Assembly (NCBI RefSeq): GCF_041146395.1
Contig: NC_091006.1
Coordinates: 10,174,001 to 10,238,000 of the forward strand
DNA: 64,000 nt
Direction: 5' to 3'
Source: Eulemur rufifrons
Taxonomy: Eukaryota > Chordata > Mammalia > Primates > Lemuridae
A program made the position numbers and the translations under genes. How positions within the stretch are numbered: the first letter of the stretch is position 1; every line of letters begins with the position of its first letter. The notes under the pieces were generated by a model, which made no database searches, was not told where the DNA came from, and was given only the letters and a program-made list of their open reading frames with translations. This document shows, piece after piece, positions 35,401-47,209 of this stretch.

Positions 35401-37783
35401 CGTCTCTACTAAAAATAGAAAAAAATTATATGGACAACTAAAAATATATATATAGAAAAATTAGCCGGGCATAGTGGCGCATGCCTGTAGTCCCAGCTAC
35501 TCGGGAGGCTGAGGCAGGAGGATCACTTGAGCCCAGGAGTTTGAGGTTGCTGTGAGCTAGGCTGACGCCACGGCACTCACTCTAGCCTGGGCAACAAAGT
35601 GAGACTCTGTCAAAAAAAAAAAGAGTGTAAAGCCATGAGAACACACGGGAAACGCTCGTACATGGTAGCAGCTATTACTGGTTATAATACTAGATGAATC
35701 CCAGTCTCCCCCACCCCCGACCTCCACAGCATAGGATCTGCATTAACTTCATTGACAAATCCACGCTGAGGACCCACTATGTGCTAGAGTATACAGGTGG
35801 TGATCAACACAGACCTGGGGCCAGCCCACACGCAGCACACAGTCTGGCAGAGGAGACAGATATGAATCAAAAGATCATACGGATATATCCTTGCTGAGTG
35901 TGATAAAGGCTACCAAGGAAAAAGTCAGGAAGGGGGCTGTGAGAATGTCTAAGGGAGACCCTCACTAGACGGGGGGTCAGGGAGGGCTTCCCTGAGGAAG
36001 GGGAATTTGAGTCCACATCTGAAAGACTAAGACTAAAAGGTGCTAACTCGGTGAAGAGTTGACAAGTGAGCTGAGCCAAGAAAACAGAGAGCAGGCTCAT
36101 TTCACAGGGGCAAAGAGGAGGGAGCCGGGACAAGGGGAGGGGACAGATGGGACACATGTTTAGAAACCAGAAGGTGAGGGAGAAAAGGCAGATGTCGGGA
36201 CTCCTGGGTTTCCGCTTTGAGAGCCAGCAAGGATGAGGTACTGAGAGGAGGGCAAGGCGTTTTGTCTGGTTCACTGAGTAATCTCCAAAGCTTAAAGGAG
36301 GGCCTGGCCCTTTGCAAGTCTTAGTAAAAGTTTGTTGAATGAATGGATGAATGAATGCAGAAGAAACCACAGACAGTCCCTGACTCACAATGGTTTAACT
36401 TACTAGAAACTGTACTTTGAGTACCCACACAACCATTCTGTTTTTCCCTTTCAGTACAGCAGTCAATAAATTACATGAGATATTCAACACTTTATTATAA
36501 AATAGGTTTTGTTGGATGATTTTGCTCAACTGTAGGCTAATATAAGTGTTCTGAACAGGCTTAAGGCGGGCTAGGCTAAGCTATGATGTTTAGTAGGTTA
36601 GGTGCATTGGTGTATTATTATTAAATGCATTTTTGACATACAACATTACAACTTACATCACCCCATCATAAGTCTCGAAGCATCTGTACATTGAGATAAC
36701 AAGTAACACCCTCCCTAGGGTTCCTAATCTGGGAAGGAAACCTGAGCCAATCAAAATGTCTTGCATATAGATGATGACAGTAGTCATAGTAATAGTAATG
36801 ATGAAAAAAGTGACCACAGCCCCCATTTTTATTAAGCAGCTTCCCAGCCTTTCTTCTTGGTAAGAGATTTTGTAACAAGAGCTCCCATGTTTTGAGGGCT
36901 ATGTGTTAGACATTGCACTAAATGCTTTACAGTTTTAACCCATTTATTCTTCATAAGGACCAACTTCCAAAATACCAAACATGCTCTCACCTAAGGGATT
37001 TGAATCTATTGTTCCCTCTTTCTGGAGTCCCTTCACTCCACTTATCCACCGACTTGTTCTCTCCCTTCTCTTTGTCAGAAAGGCTTTTCCCCATCATCCA
37101 CCACCCCATCCCTCTTCTTTCCATGACTCTACTGGTTTTCTTTATAGAACTTCGCACTAGCTGATGGCATATTTCAATTTACTTTCTGTCTGACTCCCCT
37201 ACTAAAAATGTAAGCTTCAGGACAGGGATTTTGTCTGTCTTAGAACAGTGCCTAGAATACAACCGGCGCTCAGTAAGTGGTTGTCGAATGAATAAATGTT
37301 CCACTCTGAGACTTAGGTACTGTTATGATGCCCATTTAACAAAGGAGGAAACTGAGGCACACAAAGATTAAGTAATTGGGTCGTACACCTAGTGAGTGGC
37401 AGAGGCGAGTCCTCAGTACATGTCCAATAATAGATTATAATTACTAACCGCTTACTCAGGCCTTGAGCTAAAGGCTTTACCCTGAGTCATCTCGCTCAAT
37501 TCTACAACCCGTGAGGCCAGCACTGTCGCGAACCCCACTTTACAGAGGAAGAAGCCAGCGCCAGAGGTCGCCCAGCGAGGCAGGGGCGGGGCCGGGGTTC
37601 GAACCCGGGCGGCTGACGCGCCCTCTGCGCTCCCTGAGGCCATCCTGTTGCGGTCCCTGCCTCCTCCCCGCAGGGCCCGGCGCTCACCCCAGGGCCGGGG
37701 TCGGGGTCGGGGTCGGGGTCGCGAGCCCCCAGCTCCGCTACCATCTCCGCGTGCAAAAACTCGAACAGCACAGCAGCCGCCAT
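26490..37783 (-). CDS. TRAPPC6A: TRAPPC6A, trafficking protein particle complex subunit 6A, frame broken by two 1-base deletions
   Basis: A Bet3-type small subunit of the TRAPP tethering complexes (ER-Golgi and Golgi traffic). Exons on the minus strand are 37688-37783 (start [21 protein letters not shown]), 28471-28538 ([18 protein letters not shown]), 28163-28279 ([17 protein letters not shown]), 27504-27586 ([13 protein letters not shown]), 27282-27375 ([13 protein letters not shown]) and 26490-26521 (KFQVV, stop). All splice sites are GT-AG. Exons 3 and 4 are 117 and 83 bp where the family frame needs 118 and 84. The lost bases fall near 28188-28200 (after WVAVFPK) and 27526-27530 (the ctgcgg that should resemble ctgcag). 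The shifted frame stays open until a TAA at the last junction. Several C-terminal residues also differ from human, ending VVVQES where human has VVIPKS. Exon 1 carries a DPDPDPDP run. It is either a decaying gene, with TRAPPC6B as possible backup, or two sequence errors. Identity is secure; functionality is not. Confidence 0.9.
30960..31075 (+). repeat. MIR fragment
   Basis: Contains the MIR core end: gtgcctcagtttcctcatat, then gtaaaaggaggaaagcg. Confidence 0.65.
32075..32240 (+). repeat. MIR element
   Basis: Gggtgtggatcctggctcca, ccacctactggatgcgggac and ccgtgcctcagtttctgcac span most of a MIR core. Confidence 0.75.
33093..33380 (+). repeat. Strepsirrhine-type Alu, sense
   Basis: Ccaggcgcggtggctcccgc to an A tail. 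It has the gaggttgctgtgagctaggc right arm and a shortened middle linker. Confidence 0.93.
33941..34251 (-). repeat. Old AluJ-like dimer, antisense
   Basis: Poly-T, gagacagggtcttgctctgt, a middle A-linker complement, ending ctcgcccggcc. It lacks the lemur-specific changes, so it probably predates the strepsirrhine split. Confidence 0.88.
35125..35290 (+). repeat. MIR element interrupted at its end by an Alu
   Basis: Gcacagactttggagctggg, cattcctggctctgccactt and ggttgttaggaggatcaaat are MIR landmarks in the right order. Confidence 0.8.
35293..35622 (+). repeat. Young strepsirrhine Alu with perfect target-site duplication
   Basis: Ggccgggcgcggtggctcac to an A tail. It is flanked on both sides by aagagtgtaaagcc (14 bases, exact). 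It is inserted into the end of a MIR element. Confidence 0.96.
36362..36662. mobile_element. Non-autonomous mariner/Tigger-type DNA transposon relic
   Basis: Starts cacagacagtccctgactca and ends with gacatacaacattacaactt. The middle has tattcaacactttattataa and ctaggctaagctatgatgtt, which I recognise as a widespread mammalian palindromic DNA element. The subfamily is not certain. Confidence 0.6.
37310..37600 (-). repeat. MIR-like fragments next to TRAPPC6A exon 1
   Basis: Atttaacaaaggaggaaact, gaggcacacaaagattaagt and a second piece with tttacagaggaagaagccag and ggttcgaacccgggcggctg. Confidence 0.6.
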
Positions 37784-38400
37784 GCACCAGCCTCGCGCTC
37801 CTAAAGACCGCCCACCGCTTCCTACTCTCATTGGCCAGGCTGGGTAAGCCCCGCCTCCTGCGTCTGGGCAGGAGCCTGCCTACTCCTGCTTCCATTGGTG
37901 TTTGAGACTAGCCCCGCCTTCCCTCTCCGGGCTCACGCGGTGCGCGCGTGAGTATGGAAGACTAGGGGGAGCGCCCACCCCGCCTTTCATTGGCTATACG
38001 GGACAGCATCTTCCGCCCTCACCTCTGTTCCTTCCCTGTTTCCGGGTCCTCGAGCATTCCCATTGGCCTAACCACTGGCTGCACGTGACATACTCGGTTC
38101 TTTAAACCCCTGTTTGTCCACTACAGACTTTCCTCGCAGCACAACCCGGAAGAGCCAGCCCTACCTCTTTTCTATTGGTGGTACCTCCGTTCACGTGACT
38201 CGGCTGCGCACATGCCCTCAAAGCTGGTTCTGAGAACTTGCTTCCTGGTTGGTAGCCGAGCGACCCCACGTGACTTGGCCGCCAATGCCCGCCCAACCCG
38301 CTCCCCTATTGGTTGGGGCCGCAGCCGTCCACCTCCCAGGGTGAAGACGCTTCAATTTGTCTGGGTAGCGGATCCCGCGGGCTCTGAGCTTCGGTGACCC
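37784..38400. promoter_or_regulatory. Bidirectional TRAPPC6A/BLOC1S3 promoter, CCAAT- and E-box-rich
   Basis: The region lies between two divergent first exons. ATTGG (reverse CCAAT) occurs at 37830, 37894, 37989, 38062, 38174 and 38308, and a forward gCCAAT at 38282. CACGTGAC occurs at 38082-38089, 38192-38199 (in the fuller form TCACGTGAC) and 38267-38274. CCCGCC boxes are present and no TATA box is seen. Many CCAAT boxes with GC boxes are typical of housekeeping divergent promoters. TCACGTGA and GTCACGTGAC are the recognised sites of MITF and TFEB-type factors, which suits a lysosome-related organelle gene. Binding is inference. Confidence 0.8.
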
Positions 38401-38401
38401 G
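38320..38401 (+). other. BLOC1S3: Candidate BLOC1S3 non-coding exon 1
   Basis: The coding exon opens at an acceptor (cccctag, 38861-38867), so a 5' non-coding exon is needed. Donor candidates are tcg|gtgacc (exon end 38393) and ccg|gtacgg (exon end 38401), just after the last CCAAT box. The transcription start is not visible. The intron would hold a MIR-like piece (about 38590-38775, with gaggaaactgaggcccag). Confidence 0.5.
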
Positions 38402-38876
38402 GTACGGTCTTCGGCGACAGCGCCCGCCGCCCCATTAATTAGTACACCCTCCTGAGTCCAGCTGGACTGTCACCCTTCCTATGACTCTGGCACTGGCCGC
38501 TGAGCAGCTCACGAGCCCGCGTGCTTCCGGGTCTGGGACAGGCCTGGTGGACCGTGTAGAGGGTGTGGCCTGGGCTGGGAGGCAAATTCGGAAATAACTC
38601 AGTTTGGGGCTGTGGAAACTCAGGCCCCACACCCTTCATCGAGCTGGTCCTCAGTTTCCCCATCTGTACACTGAAGAGCCTGGCGTCTGGTAGCGCCCCC
38701 GTCATCACCCAGTTTACAGAAGAGGAAACTGAGGCCCAGATGGGGGAAGCAGTTGGCCCCAAAGCGCTAAGAGAATCGGAGGAGGGGCTGGGAATCCAGG
38801 ACTTGCGCCTTTAACCACCGCAGGCGCCCGGCTTTCATGCTGTTCCTTCGCCCCTTTTCTCCCCTAGCTCGGCTTC

Positions 38877-39479
38877 ATGGCGTCCCAGGGTCGTCGGCGG
38901 AGGCCGCCGCGGAGGCCAGAGACCATGGTGCCGGGGGAGGCGGCCGAGACCGATTCGGAGCTCTCCGCGTCCTCGTCGGAGGAGGAGGAGCTGTACCTGG
39001 GGCCTTCGGGCCCTACGCGCGGCCGCCCCACAGGGCTGCGGGTGGCCGGGGAGGCCGCAGAAACCGACTCGGACTCGGACCCGGAGCCGACTGCGGCGCC
39101 GAGGGACCTGCCTCCGCTAGTGGTGCAACGGGAGTCGGCGGGGGAGGCCTGGGCCGCGGAGGAGGCCCCGGCACCCGCCCCTGCGCGCTCGCTGCTGCAG
39201 CTCCGGCTGGCCGAGAGCCAGGCAAGGCTGGACCACGATGTGGCGGCTGCCGTGAGCGGCGTGTACCGCCGTGCGGGCCGCGATGTGGCTGCCCTGGCCA
39301 GCAGGCTGGCTGCCGCCCAGGCCGCGGGGTTGGCGGCGGCTCATAGTGTGCGCCTGGCTCGAGGGGACCTTTGCGCGCTGGCTGAACGCCTGGACATAGT
39401 GGCTGGCTGCCGTCTGCTGCCGGACATCCGTGGCGTGCCGGGGACCGAGCCCGAGCAAGACCCTGGGCCGCGGGCCTAG
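38877..39479 (+). CDS. BLOC1S3: BLOC1S3, biogenesis of lysosome-related organelles complex 1 subunit 3
   Basis: A 200-residue protein in one uninterrupted exon (human about 202). It is a subunit of BLOC-1, which acts in endosome-to-melanosome and platelet dense-granule traffic; loss in humans causes Hermansky-Pudlak syndrome type 8. The N-terminus is basic (MASQGRRRRPPRRPE). An acidic serine-rich segment follows (ETDSELSASSSEEEELYL) with a second ETDSDSD motif, both good casein-kinase-type sites. The C-terminal half is an Ala/Leu/Arg-rich helix (LLQLRLAESQARLDHDVAAA onward to LAERLDIVAGC) expected to form the coiled coil of the BLOC-1 rod. The ATG lies nine bases after the splice acceptor in the context ggcttcATGg. 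The stop is tag at 39477-39479. The frame is intact, with no oddity beyond high GC. Confidence 0.97.
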   Translation: MASQGRRRRPPRRPETMVPGEAAETDSELSASSSEEEELYLGPSGPTRGRPTGLRVAGEAAETDSDSDPEPTAAPRDLPPLVVQRESAGEAWAAEEAPAPAPARSLLQLRLAESQARLDHDVAAAVSGVYRRAGRDVAALASRLAAAQAAGLAAAHSVRLARGDLCALAERLDIVAGCRLLPDIRGVPGTEPEQDPGPRA

Positions 39480-40970
39480 CGATAACTCTACTCCCCCCAC
39501 TTGACTCTGCCACTTGGGAATAGGTCTTGCCGCCTGTGGGACCTGGCTCTGTCACCCCCAGCCCTTATCTTGCTGTCACCCATGGAACTAACTCCACCCC
39601 CCTGGATAATACTGTGTGTTGGGTATAGGTCACCCTCTGCCGTGGAGACCAGCTCTCCACTACCCTTGGATGTGGTTCCCCTAGGGGGTCCTGACCCTGG
39701 ACGTGGCACTGGGGCCTGGCTCTGACCCCTGGTTCTGAGCCTGCCCCTGAGGCGCGGCTCCAGCCCCTGGCAAGTAGTTGCTCCCCCCGTCTGTTTCCAC
39801 CTGGGGCTCACTGGCATCTTTCCTAGCTCTCTGCCTTTCTGAGTTTGGTTTCTGCTCACAATACTTGTCCTGGTTTTTCCCACGGGACCCGCAGGATCTG
39901 GCACAGATTCCCTGCCATCTTCCCGCACTCCCTTGCCTATACCTCTGGTCCTAGCTCCACTTCCAGAATTTCCCCTCCTGGGCAGGGTCCTTTTTCTGGT
40001 CCACTGGTTCCATCTGGTTCTAGTTCTTGCTCTGCCTTTCCTAACTCCTCCTCCTTGGGCTTAGCTCCCTGCTCTCAGCCTGGTCTTGCTTCCTGAGTTC
40101 AGCTGTACCCTTAGGGTAGGTTTTGCTCCTTTTTGCTTTTCCCATCCTGCTCATACTACCTGTCTAATCACGAGCTCTGTGATCCCCTATGGTTTCCTTC
40201 CTCAGGCCCAGAAGGATGCTCCCTCCTGACCCAAGGGGATCCTCCAGCCCCTCCAGACCAAGAGGATGCTCCCTCTCAGTTCTCTAGGCCGAGGTGGCAC
40301 CCCCTCCTGACTCCCCAGAGCTAAAGTGACACCCTTCAAGGCACTTAGGGCCCAATTCAGCCCCGCCCTGGTGCTCTGGTCACGAGCTGACACCACTTTG
40401 CAGATAAGAAGGACATGCTCTGATTTCGCTGTCTTGGCTCCCGGATGCTGAAAGGACCGGGGTTTCTGACTGAGCTCAGGGGTTGGGGTTAGCAGCCCCT
40501 CTCTGCTCCTTCTCACCTGCTCCCTCCTGTGCTCCCAGTTGTAGTTCCTCAGCCACATACTCTTTCTCCCCCAGCCTTGTACCACCCCCGCCCCCGCTCC
40601 CAACCTGAAGCCAGCTCTGAACCTGCAGGATGGAGAAGTGGGGAGGAGCTCTCATTAAAACTCTAAACATTTACCCCTGTGGTCGCTTCCTCTTCTCTCC
40701 CCATCTAAGCTGGGGGCGGATTGGTTGGTGATTTCTCTGGGACTGAAGGTCCCAAGACCTCCGTGCCTGGCCTAATGAAGGTGAAGCTGTCGTTGGGAAA
40801 TCAGGGCCCCGAGATTTTCACCCTGGTTCTGTATTTATTTGTATCTCATCAGTCCAACACACAGTCTTAGGGTATGTGGCCCGTGCTGGGTGCTGGGGCT
40901 GCAACAGCCAGTCCCTGCCCTCATAGAGCTCATGGTTCAGCGGGGGTGACAGTAATAAAATGTGCTCATA
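39480..40970 (+). other. BLOC1S3: BLOC1S3 3'UTR with alternative polyadenylation signals
   Basis: C/T-rich sequence without a conserved frame. ATTAAA at 40655-40660 and AATAAA at 40954-40959 are the candidate signals. The second lies inside L2-like sequence, so the mRNA end is either near 40680 or near 40975. Confidence 0.6.
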
Positions 40971-41260
40971 AATAGTTCTGGCAGTCATAATTGGTAGTTT
41001 AGATATAACTTTCCTGGCACTGTGATTAGAGCCATGAAGTACAGGAGCTTTATGAAGGTGTAACAGGGTCTGTCTGACCTAATCTGGGGAGGGGGACTCA
41101 GGTGGCTTCCTAGAGGAAGCGATGAGTGACATAGGAGCTGAGCCTGGAAGGTGTGAAAAGGTGAAATGGGAGTGGGATGGAAAAGAGCTGCAGGCAGAGG
41201 GAACAGCATATGCAAAGGCTCTGAGTCACAGGGAGCATGACTTACTTAGGTAACAGAAGA
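40840..41260 (+). repeat. L2-like fragment at BLOC1S3 3' end
   Basis: Gtgctgggtgctggggctgc, tgccctcatagagctcatgg and gagggaacagcatatgcaaa are L2 3'-end landmarks. It supplies the distal AATAAA. Confidence 0.6.
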
Positions 41261-41599
41261 AGGTGGCTTCTGCTCTCTGCCTGGAGTAGAAAGCAGTGGA
41301 GGTGGGCGAGGTGACTGTGGTACCAGCAGCGACCAGATGAAGGAGGGTGAAGTGAAGATTCTTAGGTGAGAAGTAATTTGGGGGAAAAAAGAAAAAAAAA
41401 GGATTCTTGGTCTTTATTGAGCAACTAGTAAGCAGACAATGACACCATTAGGTGTGTGTTTTGTGAAGGAGACGCTGAGACTGATGTTCTGCAATGTGGT
41501 TGAGTCTGAAAAATACCCAGAAATGTTAATTTAAAAATCAACACAACACATTCTTTTCAATGTACGGCTGAGCTCAGAAGAGAACATAGGAAACTCAGG

Positions 41600-42315
41600 C
41601 TAAACTGCAGAGGTAGCTTCAGTTCAGTTGGCCTGACAGAATTTGGCAACATGGAGACACAGGGCCGTGGGTTTTCACAGCTGGCTAGGCTGTTTGGAAA
41701 GAAACAGAGGCCTCTGCATGAAATTCGGTCCTTTGAAAAGCGACAATTTCAGGGAAAGAATTTGGCAGGAAAAAGTCTGGTTGGTGCCATGGAGGGATGG
41801 CTAGGAAACTTACCATCTCAGATTGGGCTCTGGGTGGGGAGGTGGGGGGCTTTCTCCCCAGGAGGTCCATAAGCACAGCCCTGCCTTCGGGTCTGATGTA
41901 CCCGTGCAGAATGGTCCAGGAAACTCCAAGCCTAGAAAGGAGCTGAAACCAGGCTCTGGTTGAAGCAAAGAAACCCATGTTCAACTGAAGCCACGTAGAA
42001 TTATAGCAGATTAAGGCCAGGTGCGGTGGTGGCTCATGCTTGTAATCCCAGCACTTTGGGAGGCTGAGGCCAGAGGATCACTTGAGGCTGGGAGTTCAAG
42101 ACCAGCTTGGGCTGACCTGACCTCAAGACATCACTTGTCACATATGGCTGTTTCCCAATGGGGCTTTTTGAAAACAGTTAAAAATGTTATCATTGCTCCA
42201 CAAAGGGTTCCCTTCCTGCTAGGGGAGGACCACTACTCTGTGGAATAGGATCATCTGCTGTCTGTCTCTCTCTCAATAAACTTTCTGTCACTCTCAAATT
42301 CTTTCCGGCGAGAAG
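41600..42315 (+). repeat. LTR-like sequence with AATAAA
   Basis: Ends in a CT-rich run and caataaactttctgtcactc, the usual layout of an R/U5 border. It is interrupted by a truncated Alu. No family is assigned. Confidence 0.4.
42014..42112 (+). repeat. Truncated Alu left arm, sense
   Basis: Ggccaggtgcggtggtggct to ttcaagaccagcttgggct; it stops without a tail. Confidence 0.8.
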
Positions 42316-43778
42316 CCACAAACCCACTTGGCACGTTCAGGGGACTTCCTCCCTGCACTGGGACACCCTGTGCCTCATCACTGTTATCCTTTGTCCAAGA
42401 AAACGGAAATCATGGAATTCTAAAGCAAAGACTGGGGACGATGCCACAAGTGACAGCAGCTGTATGAACCAATGACTTGCTCGGGGGCTCATTTTTGCCA
42501 CGCTGCAATGCCATCCCAGTTTGGGTGCTCCTGAAATGTCCTCACTGAGATATCTCCTCTTTCCCCCCAAAGTGGGACAGGACTATTCTGGAATGACCCT
42601 TCCCGGCAACAAGGGACACCTCGACACTCAGATTTTGATCATCACTGCTTTCAAGAAGAAAGATTTTTGATCAAAAGGGGAAAAGAACAAAGAAAAACAT
42701 CTTTTTATCTGAGGAATGGGAGCCCTTTTCAAATATCAGGCCCAGAGAGGCACTTAAAATGTAACAGCAGTGCCATGTCACTCCCCCTTGAGCTAAATAA
42801 TTACCTTTTAAAGCCAGGTGTTATGTGGGCTCTGGACTAAGGGATGCCAAGAAGCAACAACGCGTAGCCATTCACTGACCGCCGTTATTTCTGTAAACCA
42901 ATGAGGACTCCTGATGAACAACTTTCGTGATCGCCCCCGTCCTGATTTGTCCATATTTCTTTAAAAATTGAGCCTCTCCTTTGTTCTCCGGAACATCCCC
43001 CAAGGCAAGTTGGCAGTGTGTCCGGGGCTGCGGTCCACAACCTTGGCCCAATTAAATCGTATTAATTTCTGCTTGGCGTCTTCCTTTTAGGTCGACACCT
43101 CCCACTTCCAGGGGCTCTGTAGTCCAATCCTGTCAGCTCCAGAACTGCCTGTGCGGTGCCCCTAAAAATGGATCCTGGACCCCCAACCACGGAGAATTCA
43201 CATCCCCGGGACAGCAGCAGATTTTTAAAAATTACAAAGCCCCTTTGCCCCCAACTTTGAGAAGATCCTACCCAATTTAGAGAGGAGTTAGAATGATTAG
43301 GCTGTTCTTGGCCCCATTCATCGAACTCTTGACTGGCTACTGAGGGGTGGTCTCCTTCGTGCTATGTTTACGGGACAGGTCAAATGGCCTGGAGGGGGAG
43401 CCCCCACCCACCCCCGACCACAGAGGGAACCAGTGGCCGGAATTCCTCCCTGGGACCTACCAATGACCAAGAAATGGATCATCTAGAGGCAGATATTTGG
43501 GGTCTCAGAGGGGCAATAACAGAGGCCTTTCTCCCTAAGGTGGGAGTGGTCTAAGGTTGGATTCTGCAGTTGGAAGTAAAGGAAACCTCAGATTTTCCAA
43601 GGTGCACTGCATTAACCCTGAAGCCCTAGAACACAGAAATCTTTTCATTGCTGCCTTGCTAGAATATCCTCTCCCTGATATAAAGAGGCAAATCCAACAT
43701 AGTGTCATGGGCGGGACAGGTCTGTTTCTCAGCGTCATTCTAGAAGCAATTGTGCAATTCTATGAAAACAGCTTGGGC

Positions 43779-43799
43779 GGGGGGGGGGGGGGGGGGGGG
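43779..43799 (+). repeat. 21-base G homopolymer
   Basis: An uninterrupted run of G directly after the gag remnant of the plus-strand ERV. Its length is likely to be unreliable in assembly. Confidence 0.9.
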
Positions 43800-44444
43800 A
43801 AGGATTAAAATGAACTGTCCTATATTTGCCTTGAAACTTAAACTTAGTAGTTACAAAAACAAAGGCAGGACTCCAGAGGAAACTCAAAACCCACTCCCCT
43901 TTCCAGCCAGCCAAGGAGTCTTCCCTGTTTGCCACCAGACATCTGCAGATATTGTGAAAAGCCAGATATTGGAAAAACAATCTCCCTGCACGCAAGAGAA
44001 AGGAAAGCTTATATAACAATCTCCCTGGACCCCAAGATCCACAGAAGATCCATTTCCCCCTTCTGTGGGACTGTACCCCATCCACTGATGGGGTTGGGGA
44101 CCCCCTAGTTCCACCCTAGACCCTACTAGTAAACTGACAGTAGAGTATTGGGAACTGGACTTCTTAATTGACATGGGTGAGAATTTCTCTACCGTCCATC
44201 CACTCAGAGGATGTGTCTCTACCTGTCACCTCTGATTCTACTCAAGCTGTGGGAGTCCTTGGGTGAACTATTTCGTTGCCCATGTTTTAGGCCACCCCAA
44301 TATCCCAATATCCTCAGTAGACTTTCTTAACACTCACTGTGCCTTTCTTTATGGATTGAACCACCAAGAAACTCATTTTATAGCAGTGATACACCACTTG
44401 CTTGCAAAAATGTTGGGGTACTCATTCAAACTTTATACCCTGGC

Positions 44445-45063
<619 letters not shown>

Positions 45064-46028
45064 TAGTCTTTATACTCTGTATCATCCCCAATCCTCAGGT
45101 CAAATGCAAGGTAAAAATTTAGAAATAAAACAAATTTAGGAAAAATTGGCTAAGAAACTGGACCTAAATGACCAGAAGCATCACCCTTGGCCCTTATAAA
45201 AATCCAGTTACTTCAAATAGGACACATGGATTAACCTATTTGGAAGCACTGTTTGGATGCCCTGCACCTACTGACCTCTCTAAACCTTCCATTCCTGAAC
45301 CAAGTGGACGTTGGGATGAGTCATGGGTGAGTGGAGTCATTATGTTGTGAGTGAACAATTTGATGCTCTGACTAGCTGCATACAGGAACTAACTAGTATA
45401 CTTGGAGCATGTCATCAACAGGTAAAAGAGATGCAGCTCCACCAACCAGCAGCCTTGTCATCCCTGTCGGCCTGGAGATCGAGTGCACATCAAAGGTTTT
45501 AGAAGAAAGCACATCCTGTCACCACTATGGGAAGGACCTTAGGAAGCACCACTGGTCACCTACACTGCCATCAAAATAAAAGAGAAATCCTTCTGGATTC
45601 ACGTGAGCCACACCAAACCAGACCTCGAACAGCACTCCCAGGACAAGTAGAGACCATCCCTGCAGGTGACCTTAAAGGATTTCCAGGGTGAATTGCCAGG
45701 CCCTGGAAGCAGACGACATCACAAGGTAGACAGCTTTTCCCAAGAGCCTGGCTCTAGAGACTTTGTTTTCCTCCATTTTCTTCCCCCTTTAAGACTCCCT
45801 ACTGCAAAAAAACCAAGAGTCTCTCCCTTTTCACTGAGGCCCTCCCTTCTTTTCCCTCACTTGTTTGGCCATTTATTGAAAGACTGGCTAGAGATTCGTT
45901 GTATCAATCTGTCCTGTTCTCTCTCTGGTCCTTTATTGTGGGCTGTTTTTCAAACTGTGTCTCCCTCTTGCTAACCCTTACTATTTTCTCAACAGATCAA
46001 GTGCAGACCCAACACTCCCTTGCACTAG

Positions 46029-46356
<328 letters not shown>

Positions 46357-47209
46357 CTGCACTAGTTTTTTTAAATCCCAGCCATGATAACTAATGAATC
46401 TGATTGCAGTTTATGTGGTCATGCAAAATAATCAGAGCTCATTTTTATTCCTGCCAATGTGAGCACCTGGTTGACCAACTCCAGAAAATGGATGGATGAC
46501 GAGGTGTGACATCCACGACCAAGGACACGGTGTTCCTCTGCTTCTTTTGAGGAGTTAAGGGGACATGGGAAAAAGCTCTATGGGGATGCAAGGACTGTCC
46601 TTTGCTCAGGTAAAGTCATTAGAAGGGACTGTGCCCTTTGTATTGAAGACAGGCCTGGTGCTGGACCGTGCCTGGGCAGCATGCCGAGGCGATATTGCAA
46701 TGAAACCCTGCGGTTTGATGCCACAGGCGGCCTCCTCGAGCCTCTCACGAAGGTCACAGATGGCCCTGGCGCCGACTCTGATGGCATAAACATTGCCAAA
46801 TCACCAGATGTAACAGCTGGCTCCCAAGCCGGCCCTGTGCAAAGTGAAGCAGCTCAGCTGTTCCCCTAACCGAGCTGCCAAACACCAAAGATTGTGTGTG
46901 GGTAAACTGAAAATCTGGACCACCTTGGTCAGGTGATGAAACCACGCTTTGCAGCTGCCAAAGCCAAACCACAGGCCTCCTATATGAGACATTTCACAGG
47001 CCGTTCTGCTCCCACAGACTGACAGGGACAAATGGAAGCTGGAGGTGTGCAAATGTCAACATGGCAGGCGATGACCCACAGCAAACTCCAACCTGGTTGG
47101 TTGGAGATTTGACGTGAATTTTGCAGGGGACGTAAACATTCAGACCACTCCCTTCCTTCTGTTTCCTAAAAGGAGATGAAATTCCCATGTGAAAGATGCC
47201 GTCCCTATA

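Larger units (their letters stand above)
28539..37687 (-). other. TRAPPC6A: TRAPPC6A intron 1 (about 9.1 kb)
   Basis: No additional exon is recognised. It contains MIR-like pieces (about 28850-28960 antisense; 30960-31075, 32075-32240 and 35125-35280 sense; 37310-37600 mixed). It also has three Alus (33093-33380, 33941-34251 and 35293-35622), L2-like sequence (about 35750-36350) and a palindromic DNA-transposon relic (about 36362-36662). 29.0-30.9 kb is largely unique GC-rich sequence. Confidence 0.7.

Noticed and set aside
38837..39555. Other-frame open frames (169 codons plus, 180 codons minus) over BLOC1S3
   Set aside because: They are shadows of the 200-codon BLOC1S3 frame, which alone matches a known protein.
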